From an uncultured Lachnospiraceae bacterium (GTDB taxonomy: Bacteria; Bacillota; Clostridia; Lachnospirales; Lachnospiraceae), in contig CANCYR010000002.1 of NCBI GenBank assembly GCA_947382355.1, positions 92,109 to 156,108 of the forward strand: a DNA stretch of 64,000 nucleotides. The letters run 5' to 3'. Both the position numbers and the translations under genes were made by a program. A model generated the notes under the pieces. The model was not told where the DNA came from, ran no database searches, and was given only the letters and a program-made list of their open reading frames with translations. This document shows positions 1-9,443 of the stretch, one piece after another; within the stretch, counting starts at the first letter, position 1; the number at the start of each line of letters is the position of its first letter.

Positions 1-39
1 AATACCGGACTGGATGATATTCGGGATATATTGAAATAA
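1..39 (+). CDS. trkA: C-terminal end of TrkA-like K+ uptake regulatory subunit (partial)
   Basis: Only the last 12 codons are in the window; they read NTGLDDIRDILK and then TAA. The tail and its position 52 bp before a TrkH-type channel fit the cytoplasmic NAD-binding gating subunit TrkA/KtrA, normally co-transcribed with trkH. The assignment rests mainly on context. Confidence 0.5.
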   Translation, partial: NTGLDDIRDILK

Positions 40-91
40 TGGCAGGCGCTTTTTCAGTATAAAGCCTGCTGGAATAAAATAAGAGGCAGAT

Positions 92-1534
92 ATGAATCGT
101 TCAATTATTCGTTATATATTGGCAAGTGTATTGGAATTTGAGGCATTATTTTTATCGCTGCCCTGTCTAATCGCGATTATTTATAAAGAAAAGAGCTTTT
201 ACTCCTTTTTTGGAGTAATGCTCCTTTGTTTTGTTCTGGGGCGGCTTGGAAAAGTGAAAAAGCCCAAAATGGACCAGTTTTATGCAAGGGAAGGCTTCGT
301 AACGGTTTCTTTAAGCTGGATTATATTAAGTATTATGGGCGCCCTGCCTTTTTATATAAGCGGGGAAATTCCTTCTTATGTAGACGCCCTGTTTGAAACC
401 ATTTCCGGTTTTACAACTACAGGCTCCAGCATCCTTTCCAATGTGGAAGGCCTGTCCCATTGCTCCTTGTTTTGGAGAAGCTTTACCCACTGGATAGGAG
501 GCATGGGAGTGTTAGTGTTTATTCTTTCCGTGCTTCCGTTAGTAGGAGGGTACAATATGTATCTGATGCGGGCAGAGTCTACCGGCGCCAATGTAAGTAA
601 ATTTGTACCAAGGGTCAAAGAATCTGCAAGGATTTTATATAAGATTTATTTTGCCATTACCATTACCGTAGTGGCCTGTCTGTGTATTGCAAAGGTGCCT
701 TTCTTTGATGCATTATTATTGGGATTTGGAACAGTAGGAACAGGGGGATTTGGCGTTTTAAATGACAGTGTGGCGTCCTATTCCGTTCCGGTACAGGCAA
801 TCCTTACTGTTTTCATGATTTTATGCGGCGTTAATTTTAATGTATATTATCTACTGCAGCAGAAGAAACCGAAAGAAGCGCTGAAATGTGAAGAGATGAG
901 ATGGTACCTTATTATTATCGGCATATCTGCCGGCATTATTGCTTTCCAGATAAGGGACAGCTTTGCCACAGGCTTTCAGGCAGTGCATCATTCACTTTTT
1001 CAGGTAGCCTCTATTATTACCACCACTGGGTTTGGCTCTGTAGATTTTGATACATGGCCCGCCTTGTCCAAATCCATTCTGGTGCTTTTGATGTTTATCG
1101 GCGCCTGTGCGGGAAGCACGGGAGGTGGAATTAAAGTATCCAGAATCGTCGTGTTATGTAAAAATATAAAGAAAGAGCTTTCGTATATTATTCATCCAAG
1201 AATTGTGAAAGGGATTCATTTCGAAGGCCATGTGCTGCCAAAGGAAACACTAAAATCCATTCAGGTATACCTGACTACCATTACCGTGGTCTTTACAGTA
1301 TCCCTGCTGCTTGTTTCCATAGAAAACCATGATATGATAACGAATTTCACTGCGGTAGCGGCCACCCTGAATAATATAGGACCAGGTCTGGGACTGGTGG
1401 GGCCTACGCAGAACTTTGGGTTCTTTTCCGATTTTTCTAAAATTGTCCTGATGGTTGATATGTTAATCGGAAGGCTGGAGCTGTTCCCGATGCTTGTTCT
1501 TCTGTCCCCTTCCACCTGGAGGAAAAATGGATAA
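92..1534 (+). CDS. trkH: TrkH/KtrB-family potassium uptake membrane subunit
   Basis: A 480-residue polytopic membrane protein, the normal size for TrkH/KtrB, forming the K+-conducting pore in the cytoplasmic membrane. The four P-loop filter segments are visible: TTTGSS near residue 110, GTVGTGGFG near 215, TTTGFGS near 312, and NNIGPG near 428. STGGGIK near residue 346 is the conserved stretch after the third filter. It follows the trkA fragment closely, so the pair is probably one operon, and a hairpin terminator follows. An AGAGGC sequence precedes the ATG. TrkH and KtrB cannot be told apart reliably here. Confidence 0.93.
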   Translation: MNRSIIRYILASVLEFEALFLSLPCLIAIIYKEKSFYSFFGVMLLCFVLGRLGKVKKPKMDQFYAREGFVTVSLSWIILSIMGALPFYISGEIPSYVDALFETISGFTTTGSSILSNVEGLSHCSLFWRSFTHWIGGMGVLVFILSVLPLVGGYNMYLMRAESTGANVSKFVPRVKESARILYKIYFAITITVVACLCIAKVPFFDALLLGFGTVGTGGFGVLNDSVASYSVPVQAILTVFMILCGVNFNVYYLLQQKKPKEALKCEEMRWYLIIIGISAGIIAFQIRDSFATGFQAVHHSLFQVASIITTTGFGSVDFDTWPALSKSILVLLMFIGACAGSTGGGIKVSRIVVLCKNIKKELSYIIHPRIVKGIHFEGHVLPKETLKSIQVYLTTITVVFTVSLLLVSIENHDMITNFTAVAATLNNIGPGLGLVGPTQNFGFFSDFSKIVLMVDMLIGRLELFPMLVLLSPSTWRKNG

Positions 1535-1564
1535 ATTTAAAAATGTATAAAAAATTCCAGCTTA

Positions 1565-1600
1565 AAAACCTGAACATTTCATACGGTTCAGGTTTTTTCT
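1565..1600 (+). terminator. Intrinsic terminator of trkH
   Basis: An 11-bp perfect stem, AAAACCTGAAC (1565-1575) with GTTCAGGTTTT (1586-1596), has a 10-nt loop and runs into a T tract. It lies 30 bp after the trkH stop codon. Confidence 0.85.
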
Positions 1601-1616
1601 TGAATTAATTGGGGTC

Positions 1617-1663
1617 ATCGTTCAGGCATCCGATTCCTGTGGGGGAACTGATGTCTGAACGAT
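1617..1663. repeat. REP-like palindromic hairpin, copy 1
   Basis: ATCGTTCAGGCATC (1617-1630) pairs with GATGTCTGAACGAT (1650-1663), 14 positions with one G·T. The loop holds a second short stem (TTCC/GGAA) in the motif GATTCCTGTGGGGGAA. The same motif and arm recur at 13226-13273 and in both ends of the element at 11804-12023, so this is a dispersed family and not a second trkH terminator. Confidence 0.75.
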
Positions 1664-1683
1664 CAATAAATAAATGGGGAAAA

Positions 1684-1739
1684 TTTTACAAGGATTTTAC
1701 CATATCGGGATTACAAATTTGAAAATCCTGCTGTATGAT
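1684..1739 (+). promoter_or_regulatory. Pho-box-like direct repeat and -10 of the two-component operon
   Basis: TTTTACAAGGATTTTACCA (1684-1702) contains two TTTTAC units exactly 11 bp apart, the spacing of Firmicute PhoP sites (TT(A/C/T)ACA repeats). A TATGAT -10 lies at 1734-1739, 45 bp before the response-regulator start. A copy with two mismatches precedes the phosphate transporter gene at 4148, which suggests autoregulation by the encoded regulator. Function is inferred. Confidence 0.6.
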
Positions 1740-1784
1740 AAGGAAAAGAAATATATTTATTTTAAAGGAAAGAAGTGACGTTGG

Positions 1785-2459
1785 ATGATTTTTTGCGTGG
1801 AAGATGATAACAGTATTCGTGATTTAATGATATATACTTTAAATTCTGCCGGATTTGAGGCAAAGGGATTTCCTGATGGCATGGATTTTTTTTGTGCATT
1901 AGAGGAAGAAATGCCGGAGCTTATTATGCTTGACATTATGCTGCCCGGTGAAGATGGCATTACGATATTGAAAAGGCTGCGTGCCAATGCTTCTTTGGCG
2001 GAGATTCCGGTAATTCTGGCCACAGCAAAGGGAACGGAATATGATAAAGTAATGGGGCTTGATCTGGGAGCTGATGATTATCTTGTAAAACCCTTTGGAA
2101 TGATGGAAATGATATCGCGTGTAAAAGCAGTGCTTCGCCGCAGCAGGCCCAAGGAAGATATAAAGATTTTAAAAAGCGGCTGTCTGGAATTAAATTTGAG
2201 AGAGCATACTGTATTTGTAAATGGTGACAGGATTGTGCTTACATTAAAGGAGTATGAAATGCTTCGGCTGTTTATGGACAATCCCGGAAGAGTATTTACC
2301 AGAGAACAGCTTTTGCAGAGTATATGGAGTTCCTGTTATATAGGCGAAACCCGCACTGTGGATGTTCATATCGGCACTTTGCGTTCAAAGCTGGGCATCT
2401 GCGGCGGTTATATTGAAACTGTCCGGGGTGTGGGTTATCGGATGGAGATGAAGCCATGA
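1785..2459 (+). CDS. phoB: OmpR/PhoB-family response regulator
   Basis: A 224-residue two-domain regulator. The receiver domain (about 1-115) has acidic residues E6-D8, phosphoacceptor Asp50 in LDIMLPG, and the conserved Lys in LVKPFG. The winged-helix output domain (about 130-222) carries the OmpR-type EYEMLRLF and TVDVHIGTLRSKL segments. The ATG follows AAAGGAAAG at a good distance, and the stop overlaps the kinase start by 4 bp, so the two are translationally coupled. The Pho-box-like repeats here and before the Na/Pi transporter make phosphate control the most likely role. The phoB/phoP name is inferred from that. Confidence 0.85.
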   Translation: MIFCVEDDNSIRDLMIYTLNSAGFEAKGFPDGMDFFCALEEEMPELIMLDIMLPGEDGITILKRLRANASLAEIPVILATAKGTEYDKVMGLDLGADDYLVKPFGMMEMISRVKAVLRRSRPKEDIKILKSGCLELNLREHTVFVNGDRIVLTLKEYEMLRLFMDNPGRVFTREQLLQSIWSSCYIGETRTVDVHIGTLRSKLGICGGYIETVRGVGYRMEMKP

Positions 2460-4120
2460 CAAAACGCATCTTTCAATCAATTTTTATAGTAGCGCTTAGT
2501 GTTTTTTTTGCATCAATTGCATTGTTCATGGGTGTGCTTTACGATTATTTTTCAGGCGTTCAGTACAGTCAGCTGAGAATGCAGACCAATCTTGCGGCTC
2601 AGGGAGCAGAAAATGAGGGAATTTCATATTTTGAAGGATTGGATGCCCGGGATTACCGCATTACCTGGATAGATATGGACGGTACTGTACTTTATGACAG
2701 TATATCGGATTCGGCAAAAATGGAGAATCATCTGGAACGGGATGAAATCAGCCGTGCCATATCTGAAGGCGCAGGGGAAAGCTCCCGTTATTCTGTTACC
2801 CTGATGGAACGTTCTCTTTACTGTGCAAAGCGTTTGTCTGATGGCACCATATTAAGGATTTCTGTGGCGCAAAACACATTATTTACTCTGCTTCTTGGCA
2901 TGTTCCAGCCTATTTGCATTATTTTTGCGGCAGCAGTGATTTTGTCACTGGTATTGGCGTTTCGTCTGTCCAGGGGAATTGTAAAGCCGCTCAATGATTT
3001 GAATCTGGATGAACCTTTAAATAATCAGGGTTATGATGAGCTTATTCCATTGCTTCGCCGTCTTGATGCGCAGCAGCGTCAGATTAGAAAGCAGGGGGAG
3101 AAATTACGGCAAAAGCAGAGCGAGTTTGAGACGGTGACGACAGGCATGGCGGAAGGGATTGTCCTGCTGAATATGAAAAGGATTATTTTAGCCATCAACC
3201 CGGCGGCAGTAAAACTTTTTCAGACGGATAATTCCTGCGTGGGAAAGTATATTCTTTCAGTGGAACGCAGTCAAAAGCTACAGGAGCTTCTTCAAAAGGC
3301 AGGGGATGGAAAACATGCAGAAATGATTATGGAATTAGGAAACGGCAAATATCAGCTTGCTGCAAGCCCTGTTTTTTCAGATGAACTGGTATCGGGCATT
3401 GTTCTTTTGATGCTGGATGTAACTGAAAAGGAGAAGGCGGAACAGATGCGCCGTGAGTTTACGGCAAACGTGTCCCACGAACTGAAGACGCCCCTTCATA
3501 CCATTTCCGGATGTGCTGAACTGCTGGCAAACGGCATGGTGAAGCAAATGGATGTTATGGACTTTTCCAGACAGATTTATATGGAGGCACAGCGAATGAT
3601 TCAGCTTGTTGAGGATATTATCAGGCTTTCTCATTTGGATGAGGGAGCAGATGAGCAAAAGCGTGAGGAGGTTGATTTATCTGCCATGGCAGGCGAAGTG
3701 CTGGAAAGTCTCCAAAGACAGGCTGCAGAAGCTCACATTAAAATCAGGCTTGATGGGGAAAGGGCTGTGGTTTATGGAGTTCCCCGGCTGCTTCAGGGTA
3801 TTATTTACAATCTTTGTGACAATGCAATAAAATATAACCGCAGAGAGGGCTCTGTTTTAGTAACCGTAAAAAATGAAGAGCATATAGTCTGCCTTTCTGT
3901 TACAGATACCGGTATCGGCATTCCAAAAGAACATCAGGAACGCATTTTTGAACGCTTTTACCGGGTGGATAAAAGCCACTCAAGGGAAATAGGAGGAACG
4001 GGACTGGGGCTTTCCATTGTGAAACATGCTGCAAGGCTGCATGATGCAGAAGTAGAACTGGAGAGTGATGTTGAGTGCGGGACAACCGTTAAGGTTTACT
4101 TTCCAAAAGCTTATAAATAG
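2456..4120 (+). CDS. phoR: PhoR-like sensor histidine kinase
   Basis: A 554-residue membrane kinase. One membrane segment lies near residues 8-28, an extracytoplasmic sensor near 30-140, and a second segment near 148-168. A PAS-like region spans about 220-320. HisKA holds the phosphorylated His341 in FTANVSHELKTPL. The ATPase domain shows N-box NLCDNAIKYN, G1 DTGIGIP and G2 GGTGLGLSIVKH. This order (periplasmic loop, PAS, HisKA, HATPase) matches PhoR. It presumably phosphorylates Asp50 of the upstream regulator. Its start overlaps the regulator stop (ATGA). The ligand cannot be read from the sequence. Confidence 0.88.
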   Translation: MTKRIFQSIFIVALSVFFASIALFMGVLYDYFSGVQYSQLRMQTNLAAQGAENEGISYFEGLDARDYRITWIDMDGTVLYDSISDSAKMENHLERDEISRAISEGAGESSRYSVTLMERSLYCAKRLSDGTILRISVAQNTLFTLLLGMFQPICIIFAAAVILSLVLAFRLSRGIVKPLNDLNLDEPLNNQGYDELIPLLRRLDAQQRQIRKQGEKLRQKQSEFETVTTGMAEGIVLLNMKRIILAINPAAVKLFQTDNSCVGKYILSVERSQKLQELLQKAGDGKHAEMIMELGNGKYQLAASPVFSDELVSGIVLLMLDVTEKEKAEQMRREFTANVSHELKTPLHTISGCAELLANGMVKQMDVMDFSRQIYMEAQRMIQLVEDIIRLSHLDEGADEQKREEVDLSAMAGEVLESLQRQAAEAHIKIRLDGERAVVYGVPRLLQGIIYNLCDNAIKYNRREGSVLVTVKNEEHIVCLSVTDTGIGIPKEHQERIFERFYRVDKSHSREIGGTGLGLSIVKHAARLHDAEVELESDVECGTTVKVYFPKAYK

Positions 4121-4147
4121 CGGGGAAATGTATAGAACACCATATTA

Positions 4148-4166
4148 TTTTACAAGAATTTTACAA
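4148..4166 (+). promoter_or_regulatory. Pho-box-like direct repeat upstream of Na/Pi cotransporter
   Basis: TTTTACAAGAATTTTACAA has TTTTACAA twice with 11-bp spacing and differs at two positions from the repeat at 1684-1702. It sits 78 bp before the transporter start, so the encoded regulator probably controls this gene directly. Inference from repeat identity and spacing. Confidence 0.6.
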
Positions 4167-4243
4167 GATTCCGGTAATGAATTTGATGTACATGTGAGAA
4201 AATATTACCATAGAAAGAGGATAGGAAGGATGAAATAACTCAT

Positions 4244-5998
4244 ATGGATATTTTTGATGTACTCACATTGCTGGGAGGATTGAGTCTGTTTTTATTTGGC
4301 ATGGACATTATGGGACAGTCTCTGGAACGCAGGGCAGGAGGAAAACTCCGGTTGCTCTTGGGAAGGCTTACTGCAAATAAGGCTATGGGCTTTTTGACGG
4401 GAATGGGCATTACTGCGGTTATCCAAAGCTCTTCCGCCACAACCGTTATGGTAGTGGGATTTGTAAATTCCGGCCTTATGACATTGAAGCAGGCAATCAA
4501 TGTGATTATGGGAGCCAATATTGGAACTACCGTTACAGCATGGATATTGAGCCTGGCAGGAATTGACAGCAGTAATTTGCTGATTCGTTTCTTTAAGCCT
4601 TCTTCCTTTATGCCTGTTTTGGCTTTCATCGGAATTATATTTTATATGTTTTGTAAAAAGGCGGGAAAAAAGGATACAGGTACGATATTGTTGGGCTTTG
4701 CAACGCTGATGTTCGGAATGGATACAATGTCTGGGGCCGTTTCCGGTCTTGGCAGTGTACCGGAGTTTCAAAGTCTTTTTACCATGTTCAGGAATCCGGT
4801 TCTTGGAGTTTTGGCAGGAGCGGTTTTAACGGCAGTCATCCAGTCCAGTTCAGCTTCCGTGGGGATTTTACAGGCATTGGCTGTTACGGGAAAGGTTTCT
4901 TATGGTGCCGCCATACCGATTGTTATGGGGCAGAATATCGGTACTTGTATTACAGCAGTGATTTCTTCCATAGGAGCTAATAAGAATGCAAAACGGGCGG
5001 CTATGGTACATTTGCTTTTTAACGTAATTGGAACAACTGTGGGGATTTTCATATTTTGTGCTTTGAAAGTGGTTTTCAGTCCGGTGTTCCTGGATGAATC
5101 CGCTTCTTTAGCGGGCATTGCTGCAGCCCACACTGTTTTCAATGTTTTATGCGTGTTCCTGATGTTTCCCATGTCAGGTATTCTCGAGAAACTGGTAAAC
5201 CGGCTTGTGCCTGATGCAAAACAGCCTGAAGTGCATTCAGAACTGGATGAACGTTTGCTTGCAGCTCCGCCCATAGCTTTGGAGCGCTGCGGGAAGCTGA
5301 CTGTCCATATGGCAAAAATAGCTGTAAATTCCATGAAAGAAGGCATAAGCTCCTTAAATGATTATTCTGAACTGCTTGCAGCGTCTATTCGTGACAAGGA
5401 AGAAAAAACCGACCATTATGAAGATATATTGGGCACATATCTTGTTAAGCTCAGCACGAAACAGGTTAGTGAAAGCGACAGCGCAGAAGCAACAAAGCTT
5501 CTTAAACTTATCGGGGATTTTGAGCGCATTTCCGACCATGCAGTAAATATTTTGGAGTCCGCAGAAGAACTGAGAGGAAAAGGACTGGTATTTACCAATA
5601 CTGCGGCAGATGAACTGAAAATTATTTTTCAGGCTGTAGATGAGATTCTGGATTTATCCTTAACTGCCTTTTTAACGGATGACCTGGAATCCGCATATAT
5701 GGTGGAACCATTGGAACAGGTCATTGACCGTCTAAAAGAGCAGATGCGTACACGCCACATTCTTCGCTTGCAGCAGGGTACCTGTTCCATAGATGCAGGT
5801 TTCATATGGTCTGACCTGCTGACCAATCTGGAACGGACTGCTGATCACTGTTCTAATATTGCAGGGTGCGTCATAGATATGGCTCATCACAATATGAACC
5901 ATCATGAATCACTCCGCAATTTCAGGAACAACAGCGAGGACTTTCAACAAAGATTTAAAGCATACGCCAAAAAGTATTCTTTACAGTACCTTGGCTAA
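4244..5998 (+). CDS. Na+/phosphate cotransporter (NptA/YjbB type) with PhoU-like C-terminus
   Basis: A 584-residue protein. The N-terminal half (about 1-310) is the Na/Pi-cotransporter membrane unit, with the duplicated signature QSSSATT near residue 65 and QSSSASV near 200, each followed by a G-Q/A-NIGT motif. The C-terminal half (about 340-570) is a helical PhoU-like cytoplasmic domain. It imports phosphate with sodium, or exports it in some YjbB proteins. The start is odd: AGGAAGG directly precedes a three-codon mini-ORF (ATG AAA TAA, 4230-4238), and the ATG used lies 5 bp after that stop. The 3' end overlaps the convergent glnQ-like gene by 18 bp. Confidence 0.88.
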   Translation: MDIFDVLTLLGGLSLFLFGMDIMGQSLERRAGGKLRLLLGRLTANKAMGFLTGMGITAVIQSSSATTVMVVGFVNSGLMTLKQAINVIMGANIGTTVTAWILSLAGIDSSNLLIRFFKPSSFMPVLAFIGIIFYMFCKKAGKKDTGTILLGFATLMFGMDTMSGAVSGLGSVPEFQSLFTMFRNPVLGVLAGAVLTAVIQSSSASVGILQALAVTGKVSYGAAIPIVMGQNIGTCITAVISSIGANKNAKRAAMVHLLFNVIGTTVGIFIFCALKVVFSPVFLDESASLAGIAAAHTVFNVLCVFLMFPMSGILEKLVNRLVPDAKQPEVHSELDERLLAAPPIALERCGKLTVHMAKIAVNSMKEGISSLNDYSELLAASIRDKEEKTDHYEDILGTYLVKLSTKQVSESDSAEATKLLKLIGDFERISDHAVNILESAEELRGKGLVFTNTAADELKIIFQAVDEILDLSLTAFLTDDLESAYMVEPLEQVIDRLKEQMRTRHILRLQQGTCSIDAGFIWSDLLTNLERTADHCSNIAGCVIDMAHHNMNHHESLRNFRNNSEDFQQRFKAYAKKYSLQYLG

Positions 5999-6721
5999 AA
6001 ATTCCTGAAGCCTTGGGCTTTTGGGACTTTCAAACAGTTCCTTGGGGGTATTTTCTTCCACGATTCTGCCATCATCAATAAAAAGGACTCTGGAAGCCAC
6101 TTCCTTTGCAAAGCCCATTTCATGGGTGACAATCAGCATGGTCATTCCCTGCTTTGCCAAATCGCCGATTACTTCCAGTACTTCCCCTACCATTTCAGGG
6201 TCTAAGGCGGAAGTAGGCTCGTCAAACAGCAGTACCTCCGGATTCATGCAGAGGGCACGGACAATGGCAATACGCTGTTTCTGACCGCCGGAAAGCTGGC
6301 TTGGATAGGCATTTGCTTTTTCCAAAAGACCTACCCGCTCCAAATATTTCATTGCCATTTCATTTGCTTCCTGTTCGGACATATGCAAAAGTTTTATTGG
6401 AGCCAGCGTCATATTCCGCAATATAGTCAAATTGGGAAATAAATTGAAATGCTGGAACACCATACCGATTTTCTGCCGGTACTTGTCAATGTTCACATGC
6501 TTATCCGTAATGTTCTGTCCTTCAAATAAAATAGTGCCGCCTGTGGGCATTTCCAATAAATTCAGGGAACGGAGGAAGGTGGACTTGCCGGAGCCGGAAG
6601 GCCCTATGATGGCAATGACTTCCCCTTTTTTGACAGAAGTGGAAATATGGTCTAAAACCAGATTATCCCCAAAGGATTTTTCTAAATTGTCTATTTGAAA
6701 CAGTGTAGTATTATCTGTCAC
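5981..6721 (-). CDS. glnQ: Polar amino-acid ABC transporter ATP-binding protein
   Basis: A 246-residue ATPase with Walker A GPSGSGKS (near residue 39), Q-loop VFQHFN, signature LSGGQKQR, Walker [15 protein letters not shown] and the switch His in VTHEMGF. This is the PAAT family pattern (GlnQ, ArtP, HisP). It is the last gene of a minus-strand operon and overlaps the permease gene by 11 bp. It powers uptake by the permease and binding protein encoded upstream. The exact amino acid is not determinable. Confidence 0.93.
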   Translation of the reverse strand: MTDNTTLFQIDNLEKSFGDNLVLDHISTSVKKGEVIAIIGPSGSGKSTFLRSLNLLEMPTGGTILFEGQNITDKHVNIDKYRQKIGMVFQHFNLFPNLTILRNMTLAPIKLLHMSEQEANEMAMKYLERVGLLEKANAYPSQLSGGQKQRIAIVRALCMNPEVLLFDEPTSALDPEMVGEVLEVIGDLAKQGMTMLIVTHEMGFAKEVASRVLFIDDGRIVEENTPKELFESPKSPRLQEFLAKVL

Positions 6722-7400
6722 TGGTCCGAAGCCTCCTTTCCAGTCTGCCTACCAGTCCGGTGAGCAGCATAACGATTATCAGATAAATGAGCCCGGCTGC
6801 AATCAGCGGCATAAAAGCTTCATAAGTACGGCTCCTGATAATATCGCTTCCCCAGGTCAGGTCCATAATGCCGATATAGCCGCAGACCGAGGTTTCCTTT
6901 AACAGTACGATAAATTCGTTTGCCAGCGCCGGAAGGACATTTTTAAATGCCTGCGGAAGTATGATATACAGCATGGTCTGCCGGTAGCTAAAGCCCAGGC
7001 TCCGTCCTGCCTCAAACTGTCCGTTATCAATGGACATAATGCCGGAACGGACGATTTCCGCCACATAGGCTCCGGAGTTGATGCCAAAAGCAATCATGGC
7101 TACCACTACCTTTGGAAAAGGAGTGGCAACCAGAATTACATAAAACCAAATCAGAAGCTGCAGCATGGCGGGAGTTCCCCGGATAACTGCCAGATAAAGC
7201 TTGCAGAGGGCATTTAAGAATTTCATCCTGCCGGTCTTGTCATGGGTAGAGCGGATGACGGCAATGAGAAAACCAAGCAATACTCCCAGGATTACCGCAA
7301 AAAAGGTAATGAGAAGAGTATTGCCCAGCCCTTCTACCAGATACATATAACGTTTGTCTTTTATAAAATTCAGTTCAAAGCTTTGGATAAAGTTATTCAT
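6711..7400 (-). CDS. Polar amino-acid ABC transporter permease
   Basis: A 229-residue permease of the His/Glu/Gln/Arg (HEQRo) type, with about five membrane helices and the cytoplasmic EAA loop visible as [22 protein letters not shown] near residue 135. It begins 12 bp after the binding-protein stop and overlaps the ATPase gene, giving the order binding protein, permease, ATPase. Only one permease gene is present, so a homodimer is expected. Confidence 0.92.
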   Translation of the reverse strand: MNNFIQSFELNFIKDKRYMYLVEGLGNTLLITFFAVILGVLLGFLIAVIRSTHDKTGRMKFLNALCKLYLAVIRGTPAMLQLLIWFYVILVATPFPKVVVAMIAFGINSGAYVAEIVRSGIMSIDNGQFEAGRSLGFSYRQTMLYIILPQAFKNVLPALANEFIVLLKETSVCGYIGIMDLTWGSDIIRSRTYEAFMPLIAAGLIYLIIVMLLTGLVGRLERRLRTSDR

Positions 7401-7411
7401 TATGTATCATC

Positions 7412-8245
7412 CTATTTCTTTCTGACAATCATGACCTGGGTAGCGGTAGTATAGCTGTCGGTAAAGTCAATGCTTTGTAAACGGTCTTCCGTAACAGTCA
7501 TGCCTGCCACGCCCATATCCGCCTTGCCGGACTGCACTGCGTTGATAATAGCGTCAAATTCAATATCATCCACCTTCAGTTCATAACCAAGCTTGTCGCA
7601 TACTGCTCTTGCCATATCCACATCGATTCCGATGACTTCATTGCCTTCGTAATATTCATATGGTTCAAAAGCGGCATTGGTAGCCATGACAAGAGTGCCT
7701 TTGGAATGGTCTGCGTCAGCGGGAGATTCATAAGGAGACTGTCCCTTTGTATCATCCCCGATGTAATTGGCGATAATGGAATCCAAAGTGCCGTCTTCTT
7801 TTAATTCGGCAAGGGCTCCGTTGATGGCAGCAGTTAAATCTGCCTTGTCCTTGGAGATGCAGATAGCATATTCCTCAATTGCAAATTCTTCATCTAAAAT
7901 CATCAGGTCATCATTTTTCTCAACAAATGCCTTTGCCGGCTGTTCGTCGATGATGACACAGTCAACCTTGCCCTGCTTTAAAGCCTGTACAGCATCGTTG
8001 CCTTTATTGAAACGCTCTACTGTTGAAGCTTCTCCGTCATATCCTTCGGGGAATACGCCGCTTTCTAAATCTTCATAATCAGAAGCATAAATATCTCCGG
8101 TAGTTCCAAGCTGAACGCCGATTTTCTTACCACATAAATCGTCTATGGTAAACACTGTATTTTCCGGTACGCTGCTGCATCCTGTAAGAGACAGGGTCAT
8201 AGCTGCCGCCAAAGACAGGGCAGCAAATTTTTTCATGATTTTCAT
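7412..8245 (-). CDS. Circularly permuted amino-acid binding lipoprotein (SBP_bac_3)
   Basis: A 277-residue lipoprotein with signal peptide 1-22 and lipobox LTGC (Cys23). The domain order is swapped relative to ordinary family 3 binding proteins. It opens with the segment that normally follows the hinge (DLCGKKIGVQLGTTGDIYA, residues 35-55, through LAELKEDGTLDSIIANYIG near 170). It ends with the segment that normally starts the mature protein (GTLVMATNAAFEPYEYYEGN near 185, through FTDSYTTATQVMIVRKK). Both pieces are complete, so this is a circular permutation and not a truncation. The start has GGAGG 8 bp upstream. Ligand unknown; probably a polar amino acid. Confidence 0.85.
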   Translation of the reverse strand: MKIMKKFAALSLAAAMTLSLTGCSSVPENTVFTIDDLCGKKIGVQLGTTGDIYASDYEDLESGVFPEGYDGEASTVERFNKGNDAVQALKQGKVDCVIIDEQPAKAFVEKNDDLMILDEEFAIEEYAICISKDKADLTAAINGALAELKEDGTLDSIIANYIGDDTKGQSPYESPADADHSKGTLVMATNAAFEPYEYYEGNEVIGIDVDMARAVCDKLGYELKVDDIEFDAIINAVQSGKADMGVAGMTVTEDRLQSIDFTDSYTTATQVMIVRKK

Positions 8246-8277
8246 AATAAATCCTCCATATTTTTATACTGAAATCT

Positions 8278-8306
8278 ATTATAGCAAAGGAATTTCAAGC
8301 TTACAA
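8278..8306 (-). promoter_or_regulatory. Sigma-A promoter of the amino-acid ABC operon
   Basis: On the minus strand, TTGTAA (plus 8301-8306), a 17-bp spacer and TATAAT (plus 8278-8283) precede the binding-protein gene, with a 32-bp leader carrying GGAGG. Confidence 0.65.
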
Positions 8307-8462
8307 CCGAAAAATTGATAGGAAAAGCGGAAAAATAAAGGGATATTTTTGAAATTGTTAAAATATTATAGGAAAAAGGACAGGAATATAGTAAAATATA
8401 AAGAAAATTGTTATATTCCTTTTAAAAGAGAGAAAATAAAAATAGCAGAAGGAGCTTGATAA

Positions 8463-9443
8463 ATGATATTTCAATGCGAAAATTGCGGTGGAAATGTAAT
8501 CTTCGACCCGGAAAAAGGGACAATGTACTGTCCTTACTGTAATAGCAGCAACAGTGAAGCGGATACACCGGGCGCCGGACTGATATGTGCCGGCTGCGGC
8601 GGAGAATTGCCGGCCGGGGATTTTATGAGTGCATGTAAATGCAATTATTGTGGAAGTTATAATGTTATAGAAGAAAGAGTGAGGGGGGAATATGCCCCCC
8701 ATCTGGTGCTGCCCTTCCGGTTCGGGAAAAAAGCGGCAAAAGAAAAAATCATTGCCCAGTTTAAAAAGAAGCGGTTCCTTCCATCTACCTTTTTAAACGA
8801 CGCTTATCTGGAAAAGATGGAAGGCAATTATGTTCCGTTTTTCTTATATGACTATTTGTGCAGATATCACTTTAAAGGAACCGGGAAAAAGGTGCGGGTC
8901 TGGACTTCAGGAGATACGGAATATACAGAAACATCCCTGTTTAATCTGGAAAGAAATATGGACATTGACTTTTCCAAAATTCCTGTGGACGCTTCCATTA
9001 AAATGGAGGATGGCATGATGGATTTACTGGAGCCTTATGATTATAAAGCTTTAGAGGAGTTTCGGGAAAAATATCTTTCAGGCTTCCTTGCGGAACGCTT
9101 TAACATGGATTCTGATGAACTGTCGATAAGGGCAAAGGAAAAAGCTAAAAGTGATGCAAAGCAAATGGCAAGAAGTACCATGAGCGGCTATCAGAGCATA
9201 CATACGGATTACGAGCAGGCGGATTTTGATTTAAAGGATACCAAATATTCCCTTCTTCCGGTCTGGTCCTATAAGTATGATTACGGCGGAAAGAAATACC
9301 GCTTTCATTTAAACGGCCAGACAGGAAAGCTGGTAGGCGATGCGCCCGTTTCCTACAAAAAGGCTGCTGCCTATTCCGGAACAGTGTTTGCCGGGCTGTT
9401 TGTTATTTTTTATCTCATAAGCATGATTCTGGAGGTATTCTAA
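8463..9443 (+). CDS. Zinc-ribbon membrane-anchored protein of unknown function
   Basis: A 326-residue protein. The first 75 residues hold two zinc-ribbon-like Cys sets: CENCGG with CPYC, then CAGCGG with CNYCGS. A soluble middle region follows, and one membrane helix lies near the C-terminus (about 303-322). The ribbon part resembles the TFIIB-type/PriA-annotated ribbons of Clostridia, but nothing indicates a helicase. It is followed without a gap by a TPM-domain gene and then another zinc-ribbon membrane protein, so the three probably act together at the membrane. The substrate is unknown. Confidence 0.75.
   Translation: MIFQCENCGGNVIFDPEKGTMYCPYCNSSNSEADTPGAGLICAGCGGELPAGDFMSACKCNYCGSYNVIEERVRGEYAPHLVLPFRFGKKAAKEKIIAQFKKKRFLPSTFLNDAYLEKMEGNYVPFFLYDYLCRYHFKGTGKKVRVWTSGDTEYTETSLFNLERNMDIDFSKIPVDASIKMEDGMMDLLEPYDYKALEEFREKYLSGFLAERFNMDSDELSIRAKEKAKSDAKQMARSTMSGYQSIHTDYEQADFDLKDTKYSLLPVWSYKYDYGGKKYRFHLNGQTGKLVGDAPVSYKKAAAYSGTVFAGLFVIFYLISMILEVF

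Noticed and set aside
1617..1663. Hairpin read as a second trkH terminator
   Set aside because: No T tract follows, and the sequence belongs to the family found at 11804-12023 and 13226.
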